The position numbers and the translations under genes are program-made. 25,937 bases of DNA. Origin: WHTX01 sp038255145. Its GTDB lineage: Bacteria > Actinomycetota > Acidimicrobiia > Acidimicrobiales > CAIXPF01. Shown here piece by piece: positions 7,489 through 16,900 of the stretch. Below the pieces are notes generated by a model, which was not told where the DNA came from, did no database searches, and saw only the letters and a list, made by a program, of their open reading frames with translations. Each line of letters opens with the position of its first letter. Positions within the stretch are counted from its first letter, which is position 1. The stretch lies in assembly GCA_038255145.1 (NCBI GenBank), contig JBBSLP010000079.1, positions 1 to 25,937 of the forward strand, written 5' to 3'.

Positions 7489-9999
7489 ATGCAACCACGT
7501 CACCGTCCCCCGCCCCACCCCTTCGCCGACAACCCGCTGCCCGGCGACCAACCCCCCGGCCCGCCACCCACCCGGCTGCTGGCCCGGCTGGGCGGTTGGT
7601 GCTTCGACCACCGCCTGGCCGCCATCGGGCTGTGGGTCCTGGTCCTGGTGGGCACGTTCAGCGCCGTGGGGGTCATCGGCCCCGCCTACGACGAGGCCCT
7701 CGGGGTGCCCGGTTCGGGGAGTGCGGCGGGGTTCGCCGTGCTCGAGGAGCACTTCAGCCACCTGGGCACGGGCGGCACGTCGGGCACCATCGTGTTCCGG
7801 GCCGACCAGGGGGTCGACGACCCCCAGGTGACCGCAGCCATGCAGGAGCTGTTCCGCCAGGTCGACCTGGGCTTCCCCGACGAGGCCGGCGTGGCCCGCC
7901 ATCCCGGGGCCACGGTCGTCTCGCCCTACGGCCCCGATGGCGTCGGGCAGGTGGCCACCGAAGGACCGCTGGCCGGCCACCTGGCCTTCGCCCAGGTCAA
8001 CCTGGCCGCGGACGTCGGCCTCAACGAGGCGTCGCAGATCGGGGCGGCCATCGCCGAGCACGCCCCCACCATCGACGGGCTCGACGTCCTGCCCGGGGGC
8101 ACGGCCCTGGCCGCGTCCGAGGTGCCCGAGTCCGAGCTCATCGGCCTGGCCTTCGCCGTGGTCGTGCTCGTCCTCGCCTTCGGGTCGGTGCTGGCCATGG
8201 GTCTGCCCCTGGCCGTGGCCGTGGCCGGCGTGGGGGCCGGTGTGGGGCTGACCGCCCTGCTCAGCACGGTGCTGACCGTGCCCGACTACTCGACGCTGGT
8301 GGCCGTCATGATCGGCCTGGGCGTGGGCATCGACTACGCCCTGTTCATCGTCGTCCGCTACCGCGAAGGCCTGCACCGGGGGCTGTCACCCCGGGCCGCC
8401 ACCATGCAGGCCATGGACACCGCCGGCCGCTCCGTCGTGTTCGCCGGCCTGACCGTGGTGCTGTCCCTCCTCGGCATCCTCCTCATCGGGCTGGCCTCGC
8501 TGTCCGGGCTGGCCATCGGGGCTTCCACCACGGTGCTCGTCACCATGATCAGCTCCATCACCCTGCTGCCCGCCCTGTTGGGCGTGGCCGGCCCTCGCAT
8601 CGAGGTGACCCGCTGGCGGGGCCTGGTCATGGCCGGCTTCACCGCCGTTGCCCTGCTCGGCGCCGGCATCGGGGTGCCGGGCCTGGCCCTGGGCGGCGTC
8701 GTCCTGGCGCTCGTCACCCTGCTCACCAGCTTCGTGGTGCCCCAGCTGCGACGCCCGGTGCCGCGACGGGCGACCAAGCCCGTCGACCAGACGTTGGCCT
8801 ACCGCTGGAGCCGCACCATCCAGCGCCGACCCCGCCGGTGGCTGGCGGCCGGCACCCTGGTGCTGTTGGTGCTGGCCTCACCCATCGCCGGGTTGCGTCT
8901 GGGCTTCTCCGACGAAGGCAACCACGCCGCCGACACCGCCACCCGCCAGGCCTATGACCTGCTGGCCGAGGGATTCGGCCCCGGATCCAACGGCCCCTTG
9001 GTGGTCACGGCCGAGCTCGGCACCGGCAGTTCACCGACCGACGTCGACGCCCTGCGCACGGCCCTGGCCGCCACCCCCGGCGTGGCCGCGGTGACCGAGC
9101 CCCTGTTCGACGACCCCGCCGCCCCCCAGGCCGCCATCCTGACGTTGATCCCCGACACCGCCCCCCAGGACGAGGCCACCACATCCCTGGTCGGCGACCT
9201 GCGCGACCGGGTCATCCCCGACGCCGTGGCCGCCTCGGGGCTCGACGTGAACATCACCGGCACCGCGGCGGCGAACGTCGACTTCACCGGCTACCTGAGC
9301 GGACGGATCCCCCTCTTCTTCGGTGCCGTGCTGACCTTGTCCTTCCTGTTGCTGATGCTGGTGTTCCGCTCGGTGCTCGTCCCGCTGAAGGCCGTGGTGA
9401 TGAACGTGCTGTCGCTGGCCGCGGCGTTCGGGGTCGTGGTGGCCATCTTCCAGTGGGGCTGGGGCGCCGACGTGTTCGGCATCAGCGGAGCCCCCATCGA
9501 GGCCCCGCTGCCCATGATCCTGTTCGCCATCGTCTTCGGCGTCTCCATGGACTACGAGGTGTTCCTGCTGTCCCGGGTCCGTGAGGAGTACGCCCGCACG
9601 GGTGACGCCGCCGGCTCGGTGGCCGACGGGTTGGCCTCGACGGCCCGGGTCATCACCGCGGCTGCCGCCATCATGATCGTCGTCTTCGGGTCCTTCGTGC
9701 TGGAGGCCGATCGTGGCGCCAAGCTGTTCGGCTTCAGCCTGGCCCTGGCCGTCTTCCTCGACGCCACCCTGGTCAGGATGCTGCTGGTGCCGGCCACCAT
9801 GGAGCTGCTGGGCAGCCGCAACTGGTGGATGCCCCGCTGGCTCGACCGCCTGCTGCCCCGGCTGACCCTGGAGGACGCGGTGCACGAGGCCCGGGGGTCG
9901 GCCCCGGGGCCGACCACGACCGGGGGCTCCTCGGCGGCCGTCGACCTCGACGCCGAGCTCGTCGACCACGAGCCCCAGCCGGTCGGCGGCCGACGATGA
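7489..9999 (+). CDS. MMPL/RND family transporter
   Basis: 836-aa integral membrane transporter of the MMPL (RND) superfamily, driven by proton motive force and typically exporting lipids, glycolipids or hydrophobic metabolites. Two halves are visible, each with one N-terminal helix, an external domain and a five-helix bundle. The conserved Asp motifs GVGIDYALFIVVRYREG (Asp282) and GVSMDYEVFLLSRVREE (Asp688) mark the proton-relay helix of each half, and both are intact. The short Asp/Glu-containing tail is probably cytoplasmic. The open frame runs far upstream, but only from ATG 7489 is the Pro-rich N-terminus followed by the first transmembrane helix, and the -10 spacing supports it. The stop overlaps the next ATG (ATGA). 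It is probably controlled by the divergent SARP regulator; the cargo is unknown. Confidence 0.92.
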   Translation: MQPRHRPPPHPFADNPLPGDQPPGPPPTRLLARLGGWCFDHRLAAIGLWVLVLVGTFSAVGVIGPAYDEALGVPGSGSAAGFAVLEEHFSHLGTGGTSGTIVFRADQGVDDPQVTAAMQELFRQVDLGFPDEAGVARHPGATVVSPYGPDGVGQVATEGPLAGHLAFAQVNLAADVGLNEASQIGAAIAEHAPTIDGLDVLPGGTALAASEVPESELIGLAFAVVVLVLAFGSVLAMGLPLAVAVAGVGAGVGLTALLSTVLTVPDYSTLVAVMIGLGVGIDYALFIVVRYREGLHRGLSPRAATMQAMDTAGRSVVFAGLTVVLSLLGILLIGLASLSGLAIGASTTVLVTMISSITLLPALLGVAGPRIEVTRWRGLVMAGFTAVALLGAGIGVPGLALGGVVLALVTLLTSFVVPQLRRPVPRRATKPVDQTLAYRWSRTIQRRPRRWLAAGTLVLLVLASPIAGLRLGFSDEGNHAADTATRQAYDLLAEGFGPGSNGPLVVTAELGTGSSPTDVDALRTALAATPGVAAVTEPLFDDPAAPQAAILTLIPDTAPQDEATTSLVGDLRDRVIPDAVAASGLDVNITGTAAANVDFTGYLSGRIPLFFGAVLTLSFLLLMLVFRSVLVPLKAVVMNVLSLAAAFGVVVAIFQWGWGADVFGISGAPIEAPLPMILFAIVFGVSMDYEVFLLSRVREEYARTGDAAGSVADGLASTARVITAAAAIMIVVFGSFVLEADRGAKLFGFSLALAVFLDATLVRMLLVPATMELLGSRNWWMPRWLDRLLPRLTLEDAVHEARGSAPGPTTTGGSSAAVDLDAELVDHEPQPVGGRR

Positions 10000-10964
10000 G
10001 GGCCATCGTGCAATCGGCCTACGGCCCGCCCGACCAGGTGCTCGAGTTGCGCCGCATCGAGACCCCCACCATCGACCCCGACCAGGTCCTCGTCCAGGTC
10101 CACGCCACGGCGGTGGCCGGTGACGACAGCCACCTCGTGCGGGGTTGGCCCTACTCGGCCCGCGCCGCCACGGGGCTGCGCCGGCCCCGCCACCGGGTGC
10201 CCGGTCGTGACCTGGCCGGGCGGGTGGAGGCGGTCGGTGCCGCCGTCACCGATCTGCACCCCGGTGACGAGGTGTTCGGCTGGTGCCGGGGCGCCTTCGC
10301 CGAGCACGCGGCCGTTCCCGTCGGACAGCTGGCGGCCAAGCCGGCCAACCTGACGCTCGAGCAGGCTGCGGTGGTGCCCACCTCGGGCTCGGTCGCCCTG
10401 CAGGCCGTGCGTGACGTCGGACGGACCCGGCCTGGTCAGCACGTGCTGGTGATCGGGGCGTCGGGCGGTGTGGGCACGTTCGCCGTGCAGGTGGCCCGGG
10501 CGTTCGGGGCGGTGGTCACCGGGGTGTGCAGCACCACCAACACCGACCTGGTCCGCTCGCTGGGCGCCGCGCACGTCATCGACTACACCCTCGACGACCT
10601 GTCGACCGGAGCGCGCCGCTACGACGTGATCGTCGACCTCGTCGGCGACCATCCCCTGGCCGACCTGCGCCGGGCGCTGCGGCCCCGGGGCACCCTGGTG
10701 CTGGTGGGTGGCGGTCCCGGCCGGTGGTGCCGGGCCTGCCCACGGTCAGTCGGGGCCCGGGCGCTGTCACCCTTCGTGCGGCAACGGCTCCACCCCCTGG
10801 GCCACCGGGACCTGCCCATGGACCTCGAGACGTTGACCCAGCTGATCGAAGCCGGCGCGGTGACCCCCGTGGTCAGCGCCCACTACCCCCTGGCCGAGGT
10901 GCCCGACGCCATCCACCACTTCGCCCCCCGCCACGGTCGCGGCAAGGTGGCCATCACCGTCTGA
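9996..10964 (+). CDS. Zinc-independent MDR oxidoreductase (quinone-reductase-like)
   Basis: 322 aa, medium-chain dehydrogenase/reductase. It begins with the GroES-like domain (MRAIVQSAYGPPDQVLELR, GRDLAGRVEAVGAAVT, HPGDEVFGW) and continues with a Rossmann fold whose nucleotide loop IGASGGVGTFAVQVA lies near 153-167. The Cys and His ligands of zinc alcohol dehydrogenases are absent, which places it with NADPH:quinone oxidoreductases and enoyl reductases. It ends in the usual GKVAITV strand. The 4-base overlap with the exporter indicates co-transcription and translational coupling, so it may detoxify or modify the molecule that the exporter handles. The substrate is unknown. Confidence 0.88.
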   Translation: MRAIVQSAYGPPDQVLELRRIETPTIDPDQVLVQVHATAVAGDDSHLVRGWPYSARAATGLRRPRHRVPGRDLAGRVEAVGAAVTDLHPGDEVFGWCRGAFAEHAAVPVGQLAAKPANLTLEQAAVVPTSGSVALQAVRDVGRTRPGQHVLVIGASGGVGTFAVQVARAFGAVVTGVCSTTNTDLVRSLGAAHVIDYTLDDLSTGARRYDVIVDLVGDHPLADLRRALRPRGTLVLVGGGPGRWCRACPRSVGARALSPFVRQRLHPLGHRDLPMDLETLTQLIEAGAVTPVVSAHYPLAEVPDAIHHFAPRHGRGKVAITV

Positions 10965-10992
10965 CCGTGTGACGGGATGTGGTTCGGTACAC

Positions 10993-11027
10993 GCTGGCCT
11001 GTCGGGTTGTTCCCCCGCCAGGCCAGC
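10993..11027. terminator. Strong hairpin between convergent genes
   Basis: GCTGGCCTG pairs perfectly with CAGGCCAGC. After one mismatch the stem continues with CGGG/CCCG, giving about 13 base pairs around a 7-base loop. It lies 28 bases after the oxidoreductase stop, in the 133-base gap before the convergent methyltransferase, and can serve both. Nothing else was recognised in that gap. Confidence 0.6.
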
Positions 11028-11097
11028 TGGCGCAACCGGTCGACCGCTCGACCTCGACCTCGTGCCGGCCTCGTGCAGCGACGGACGGCCGGACCGA

Positions 11098-11892
11098 TCA
11101 GCCCGGAACCCGACCGACGGCGCAGCGGGCCAGGGCGGCGAGCGTGAACGGGCCGGTCGGCGAACCCAACCTGCGGTACAGCTCGCCTTCGAGGCGGGTC
11201 CGGTCGTCTGCGGGCAGGGCGACGCAGTAGGCGCCGGCCGGACCGATCCCGGCGAGGAAGCCGGCCCACAGGTCCCCGAACGCAGCGTACGTCGACGTCA
11301 CCGACAGCGTCGACTCCACGACGTCTTCCAGGCCTACCAGGGCGAAGAGCTCGGCGATCTCGCCGGGACGGCCGAACCGCATCGTCCTGGCTTCGTCCGG
11401 AGCGTCGGGATCGACCACCAGTGCTGCGTCCCAGAAGGCGCGAAGCATCTCCATGCCGCTGTCGAAGTCCCACACGCACGCCGCCACCGTCCCCCCTGGT
11501 CGCGTCACCCGCACCATCTCCCGAGCGGCCACCTGGGGCTCGGAGACGAAGTGGAGCACCAGCTGGGCCAAGGCGTGATCGACGCTGTCCCCATCGAAGG
11601 GGATCGACTCGGCCCGACCCAACGTCACCACGACGCCCGGATGGCGCGCCGCGCACTCGTCGCGGAACGGCGGCGACGGATCGCAGGCCCGCACAGCGTC
11701 GACACCCAGCCGGGCCACCAGGACCGACGTGAGCGCGCCCGGCCCGCACCCGACATCGAGCGCGGTTCCGCCGGCCACGACACCAGCGGCGTCGGCGAAC
11801 CCCTCGGCCAACCCGACCGAATAACGACCCATGAAGCCGTCGTAGGCCGCACCGGCGACACCGAACGTCCTGGCCCCCTCGACGTCTGCCAT
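11098..11892 (-). CDS. Class I SAM-dependent methyltransferase (Methyltransf_11 type)
   Basis: 264 aa from the ATG at 11892. The N-terminal YDGFMGRYS segment and motif I LDVGCGPGALT (residues 45-55) are typical of UbiE/Methyltransf_11 enzymes; the motif II/III region RACDPS and the post-motif ARMVRVTRPGGTV-like stretch (AREMVRVTRPGG) follow in order. It should methylate a small molecule in the cytoplasm; the acceptor is unknown. An alternative GTG at 11898 is two codons upstream. I prefer the ATG because AGAGGGG lies 5-6 bases before it. It is divergent from the enoyl-CoA hydratase-family gene across 145 bases. Confidence 0.85.
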   Translation of the reverse strand: MADVEGARTFGVAGAAYDGFMGRYSVGLAEGFADAAGVVAGGTALDVGCGPGALTSVLVARLGVDAVRACDPSPPFRDECAARHPGVVVTLGRAESIPFDGDSVDHALAQLVLHFVSEPQVAAREMVRVTRPGGTVAACVWDFDSGMEMLRAFWDAALVVDPDAPDEARTMRFGRPGEIAELFALVGLEDVVESTLSVTSTYAAFGDLWAGFLAGIGPAGAYCVALPADDRTRLEGELYRRLGSPTGPFTLAALARCAVGRVPG

Positions 11893-12037
11893 GCGCACCC
11901 CCTCTACCGGCTGCGACGAAGCCTACGACGACAGCCGGTGCGCCGTGTTGACCAGCATGACGGCCGCCGTCCCAAGTCCCTTCAGCTAGCTTCCCTCCCC
12001 AGGCCGGCGACCCAACCGCAGGCGTGGAGGTCGAGCG

Positions 12038-12874
12038 ATGGACACGGTGCTCTACGAGCGGGACGGTGCGGTCGCCCGGGTGACCATGAACCGTCCCCAG
12101 TACGGGAACGCGCAGTCACGGGTCTTGCTCGAGGAGCTCGACGACGCGCTCAGCCAGGCCATGGCCGACCACGAGGTGCGGGCGGTGGTGCTGTTCGGCG
12201 CCGGGGACAACTGGTCATCCGGTCACGACATCGGCACCAAGGAGGAGATCGCCGATCGTGAGGCCCGCCCGTACCGGGAAGGGGTCGGCGGCGCCTTCCA
12301 ACGCTCCTGGGACTTCAACGTGCAGAACACGATGCGCTGGCGAGACCTCCCGAAGCCGACGTTGGCCGCGGTCCACGGCATGTGCATCTACGGCGGGTGG
12401 ATGATCGCTGCGGCCATGGACCTGATCGTGGCCTCCGAGGATGCGCAGTTCATGCCGGGTTTCTTCCAGTTCCAGTCCACCCCGTGGGACATCGGCTTTC
12501 GCCGGGCCAAGGACATCCTCTGGGAGCAGGGCCTGCTCGACGCCCAGGAGGCGCTGGAGCTGGGCTTCGTGTCGCTGGTCGTGCCCCGCGCCGATCTCGA
12601 GGAGGCAGCCGTGGCGAAGGCGGCACGCATCGCCCGGTTGCCTCCGCTGATGGCCGAGATGATCAAGCGGCAGATCAACGACGCGCAGGACGCCATGGGT
12701 TTCCGCTCCGCGATCAACGCCGGGCATTCCTCGTACATGCTCGCCAGCACCGGGGGCGTGTTCTTCGACAAGGACAACCCCTTCGGGTCCCGCAAGCGCA
12801 TGCCTGGCATCGATGCGGCCCGACGCCGCCGCGCCGAACACGGGCACGAGGAGGCGGAACGCGAGCTGCCGTGA
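12038..12874 (+). CDS. Enoyl-CoA hydratase/isomerase family protein (crotonase fold)
   Basis: 278 aa, the family's normal length. Both oxyanion-hole segments are present: SSGHDI (60-65) and HGMCIYGGW (113-121). The C-terminal helical region carries the usual LPPLMAEMIKRQIN. The segment that normally carries the catalytic glutamates of true hydratases reads STPWDIGFRR (147-156), without Glu, so hydration is doubtful. An isomerase, hydrolase or other crotonase reaction on a CoA thioester is possible. The start is well set: GGAGG lies 7 bases before ATG 12038. The C-terminus is unusually Arg/Glu-rich. It is a single-gene unit, with a hairpin after it. Confidence 0.88.
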   Translation: MDTVLYERDGAVARVTMNRPQYGNAQSRVLLEELDDALSQAMADHEVRAVVLFGAGDNWSSGHDIGTKEEIADREARPYREGVGGAFQRSWDFNVQNTMRWRDLPKPTLAAVHGMCIYGGWMIAAAMDLIVASEDAQFMPGFFQFQSTPWDIGFRRAKDILWEQGLLDAQEALELGFVSLVVPRADLEEAAVAKAARIARLPPLMAEMIKRQINDAQDAMGFRSAINAGHSSYMLASTGGVFFDKDNPFGSRKRMPGIDAARRRRAEHGHEEAERELP

Positions 12875-12900
12875 CGAGATCTGCGCCCCACCTCGGACGG

Positions 12901-12923
12901 GGGCGCCCTGTGCGCGGGCGCCT
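12901..12923 (+). terminator. Hairpin after the enoyl-CoA hydratase-family gene
   Basis: GGCGCCC and GGGCGCC form a perfect 7-base stem with a 7-base loop, 27 bases after the stop codon and before the promoter region of the next gene. No T-tract is present. Confidence 0.45.
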
Positions 12924-12990
12924 GATGCCGCCGTGGTCGGCGACGGCCCCAGCCTGCCGGGCAAATGCCATCCATGTAGTTTGAGGTTGC

Positions 12991-13428
12991 TTGGCTGGCG
13001 ACTGGACACCCGAGCCGTACGAGGCCGACGACGGGAGCGTCCCGTTCACGCGGTTCATCGATGACCTCTCGGACTTCAAGTTCGTCGCGCTCGACACGGC
13101 CATTGACCGGGTGTTGTCGATCCGCGGGATCGACCTCGTCCGGACTGAGTGGCAGAAGGCCCTTGGCGATGGTCTCCACGAGTTCCGGGTGCGCCTCGCC
13201 AAGTCCCTCCGCGAGGTGTTCGAGCAGGCTTACAACATCGCCATACAGATCATCGAGCTGCGTGAGCGCCACGGCCTCACCCAGGCCGAGCTCGCCGAGC
13301 GATGCGGCATGGACCAGGGCGACATCAGCCGCATCGAGCGGGGGGCGACCAGCCCAACCGCCCGCACGCTTCAGCGCATCGCCGACTCGCTCGATGCTGA
13401 CGTTCGCCTCGTCGAAAGGGCGTCGTAG
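12991..13428 (+). CDS. HigB-like toxin fragment fused to HigA-like XRE antitoxin
   Basis: 145 aa. Residues 1-68 follow the HigB/RelE (Gp49-like) toxin pattern: an aromatic N-terminal strand, a helix with PFTRFIDDLSDFK, then LGDGLHEFRVR. Where HigB continues with its last beta strands and the HGFxKK-type catalytic end, the protein passes directly at about 68-72 into the HigA leader helix (SLREVFEQAYNIAI) and a full XRE helix-turn-helix (LTQAELAERCGMDQGDISR, to about 138). The toxin half lacks its C-terminal active-site residues, so it is probably not toxic; the DNA-binding half is complete. The TTG start follows gaggttgc, a good ribosome site, and no other start is in frame before the toxin part. 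The gene is slightly richer in A/T than its neighbours, suggesting transfer. A deletion inside a former higBA operon would explain it. Confidence 0.72.
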   Translation: MAGDWTPEPYEADDGSVPFTRFIDDLSDFKFVALDTAIDRVLSIRGIDLVRTEWQKALGDGLHEFRVRLAKSLREVFEQAYNIAIQIIELRERHGLTQAELAERCGMDQGDISRIERGATSPTARTLQRIADSLDADVRLVERAS

Positions 13429-13504
13429 GCAGCCTGTCACCAGCAATCGCCCGCACGCAGGTGGCGCTTCCCCTGCCCGGCGTGGGTGACGTTGGCCTTC
13501 GCGC

Positions 13505-13882
13505 TCAGTCGGCCTGGGTGACGTAGAGGCGGTTGCCGTCGTAGTCGGTGAAGGTGAACATCAGGGGCGCCGTCTCCCAGTCGAGCAGCTCCCCGACCTC
13601 CAGGCCCAGGCCGGCCAGCTCGTCACGGGCGGCACGGGCGTCGGGGGTGATCAGGCGGATCCCGGTGTCGATGCCGGTGGGCAGGTGCTCACCCGTGGCC
13701 ACCACGGCGATCGACGTGACCGCCCCCGGCGCCGCCAGCTCGATCCAGCGGAACCCCGGGGCCAACTCGGCGTCGAAGCGGGTCTCGAAGCCGAACTTCT
13801 CGAACAGCGCCTTGGTGCGCTCCTGGTCGCTCACCGGGATGGCCACCGTGGAGATCTTCGTGAACGTCGCGTGCGTCGTCAT
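13505..13882 (-). CDS. VOC (glyoxalase/bleomycin-resistance) family protein
   Basis: 125 aa with the paired beta-alpha-beta-beta-beta layout of vicinal-oxygen-chelate proteins. It opens with FTKISTVAIPVSDQERTKAL, has GFRWIELAAPG in the first half, and a second repeat ending MFTFTDYDGNRLYVTQ, the family's usual final strand with a metal-site-type acidic residue position. Proteins of this size act as dimers and can be isomerases, dioxygenases or binding proteins for hydrophobic drugs. It starts 30 bases after the stop of the large SARP regulator on the same strand and is likely transcribed with it. Function is unknown beyond family. Confidence 0.85.
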   Translation of the reverse strand: MTTHATFTKISTVAIPVSDQERTKALFEKFGFETRFDAELAPGFRWIELAAPGAVTSIAVVATGEHLPTGIDTGIRLITPDARAARDELAGLGLEVGELLDWETAPLMFTFTDYDGNRLYVTQAD

Positions 13883-13912
13883 GACAGGGCAGACCGTTCC
13901 AGGACCGCGAAC

Positions 13913-16900
13913 TCATCGCCCTCCGCCTGGCGGCTCGGTCACCACCGGTGGGGTCACCGACGCGGTCCGCTCGGCGATGCCGGCCACGATGCGGTCGATC
14001 ACCGCCGAGGTCGAGCCCGATCGGCCCTGCTGCTCGGCCTCGGCGAAGGCCCGGTCGCCCAGGCGCTCCCGCAGGTCATCCACCATGGCGGCCAGGTTGG
14101 CCGCCGCCGTGGGCTCGAAGGGGAAGGCGTCCACCGCGCCGGCCGCCTCCAGGGCCCCGTAGATCGTCACCGCCAACTCGTCGGCGCCCAACAGGTGGCA
14201 GATGCCCAGCCCGTGGCGCAACGACAACCACTGGTTGGCCCAGTCGCCCGCCCGGTGCCAGGCCGAGATCACCACGGCGAACCCCGCCAACGCCGGGCCC
14301 GGCTCGCCGTTGCAGGCCCGCAGCCACAACGTCTCGGTGCGGGCGAACAGCTCGAACCACAGGTTGCCCACCTCCCGGGCCAGCGCCTCGCTGCGTTCCA
14401 GCTCGGCCCGGGCTTCCACCGGGTGGGCCCTGGCCAGCCAGATGCCCGTGGCGTACGCGGCCTGGGCCATGGCCGTGGGGTTGGCGCACCTCGCCGCCGC
14501 CACCTGGGCCCGCTCGGCGTACACCCGACTGGTCTCACGGCCTCCCGAGCTGGTGTCACACAACGAGCCCATGTAGTGGGCGTGGGCCACCCTCGCCTCG
14601 TCGCCCGATGCCACCGCGACCGCGATGAGGTCGAGGATGGCCACCTTGGCCCCGTCGAGGTCCCGCCGGAAGACGCAGGCGTTGGCCAGGGCCCGCTCGG
14701 CCAGGCCCAGGGTCTCGGTGCCGTGCACCCGGGCCAGCTCCAGTGACCGCTCCCCCAGCTCGATGGCCGCGGTGATCTCGCCCCGCACGAAGCGCCCATA
14801 GGCCACGATGCCCCACGCCGCCGCCCCCAGCGGGTGGGCCGCGGCCCCCTCGAGGGCCAGCGCGGCCTCGGCCCAGCCGATCAGCTCGTAGCGCAGGCGG
14901 CGGAAGGCGTGCTCACGGGCGGCCACCACCATGCCCAGCACGGCGTCGACGTCGCCGGCGTCGAGCGCAGCGCGCACGGCGAGCCGCAGGTCGTCGAACA
15001 GGCCGTCGAAGCGGTCCAGCCATCGCCGCTCGTCAGCCCCGTGCAACCCCACGGCCCCCCGGGCGCACACCTCGGCCAACCACGCCCCGTGACGTCGGAC
15101 CAGTTCGGGCCGCTCGTCCTCGGCCAGGGCGCCCCCGTACTCGCGCAGCGTCTCCAACAGGCGGTACGTCGTGCGAGGCCCGGCGAAGGCCTGCACCATC
15201 GACTTGTCCACCAGCGAGCCCAGCACCGACGCCACCCCGCCCTGCCGGCGGGGCCCGTAGCCGCACACCTGCTCGACGGCCTCGAGGTCGAAGGCACCGG
15301 CGAAGATCGACAGGCGCCCGAACAGCTCCTGCTCGTCAGGGTCGAGGAGCTGGTAGGACCAGTCGACGAGCTCGCGTAGCGAGCGGTGGCGAGGGTCCGA
15401 CACCCGGCTCGACCCGCGCAGCAGCTCGAAGCGGTCTCCCAGGCGCTCGACGATCTCGACCGGGGACAGCGACCGGGTCCGGGCCGCGGCCAGCTCGATG
15501 GCGAGGGGGATGCCATCGAGGTGCCGGCACAGCTGCGCCACCGCCTCGACCGTCTCGGGCCCCGCGGCCACGTCGGGGTTGGCGGCCCGGGCCCGCTCCA
15601 GGAACAGCGCCACCGCCGGGCACGCAGCGTGGCCGGCATGGTCCGAGCCGGCGTCGGGGACGGGCAGCGGCGGCACCTTGTAGACGACCTCGAGCGGCAA
15701 GCCCAGCGGCTCGCGGCTGGTGGCCAGGACCCGGACATCGGGGCACACCTGCAGGAGGCGCTCGGCGAACCCGGCGATCGTCTCCAGCACGTGCTCGCAG
15801 TTGTCCAGCACCAGCAGCACCGAACGCGGCCCCAACACGTCGAGCACCGACTCGACCACCGACCGGCCCTGCTGGGTCTGCACGCCGAGCTGGGTGGCCA
15901 CCGCGGCGATCACGTCACCGTCGTCGCGCACCCGGGCCAGCTCCACCACGGTGACCGGCTGGCCCTCGGCCGCGCCCCCGGCCAGCTCGACGACCACGCC
16001 CCGGGCCAGCTGCGTCTTGCCGATGCCGCCCGGGCCCAGGAGGGTCACCAGGCGACGCTGGCGGCACAGCTCGACGACGGCGGCCTGGTCGCGCTCCCGG
16101 CCGATGAGGCGCACGCCCGTTCCCCTCTCCGGCGTCGGGGTGGCCGTCGGGGTCGGCGTCAGGGTCGGCGTCTTCGGCGGCGTGGGCCGGAGGTGGAGGG
16201 CGTCGGTGGCCACGTCACTCTCGAGGCGCACGAACTCCGGTGAGGGGTCCAGCCCCAGGTCGTCGCGCAGGCGCGACCGGTACTCGCCGGCCAGGCGCAG
16301 GGCATCACCCTGGCGCCCGGCCCGGTGCAGGGCCACCAGCATGGCCACCCACGGCCGCTCCCGCCACGGCTGCTCGACCACCAGGGCCTCGGCCTCACTG
16401 GCCGCCCGCTCGTCACGACCGAGGGCCAGCAACGCCGTCAGGCGCGACTCGCGGGCGTGGAGGCGCAGCTCGGCCAACCGGGCGCTCTCGGCCTGGGCCC
16501 ACCACTCGTCACCGAACTCGGCGAAGGCCGGGCCCGACCACTCGGCCAGCCCCTCGTCGAGCCGGGCCAGGGCCACGGCCGGGGACCCCTCCAGCAGCTC
16601 GGTCGCCTCGGCCAGGGCCGCCTCGAAGCGGTCGACGTCGAGCACCCCCCGCTCGACCGCCAGCCGGTAGCCCGGGGCCTGCCCCACGAGGCGGGCCGAG
16701 GGCGGCAGGAGCCGGCGCAGGCGCGACACGTAGGACTGCAGCGTGGCCGGGGCGCTGGCGGGCACGTCATCACCCCACAGGACGGTGATCAGCTGCCCGG
16801 TGCTGACCACGGCGTTGCGCTGCATGACCAGTGCCGCCAGCAGCCGGCGGGGCTTCTGGCCCCCGACCGGCACCTCCCGCCCGTCCACCTCGATGGCGAC

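Noticed and set aside
7369..8376. Extended N-terminus for the first SARP regulator
   Set aside because: The extra residues are antisense to the exporter, and the winged-helix domain begins right after GTG 7368, which has its own ribosome site.
13429..13504. Possible terminator in the gap between the HigB-HigA fusion and the VOC gene
   Set aside because: Only short imperfect arms (CACGC/GCGTG with a bulge) can pair, which is too weak to call.
16131..16190. Short GTCGGGGT/GTCGGCGT tandem repeat, considered as a minisatellite or CRISPR-like array
   Set aside because: It lies inside the second SARP regulator and encodes its Thr/Pro linker. There are no spacers of constant length.
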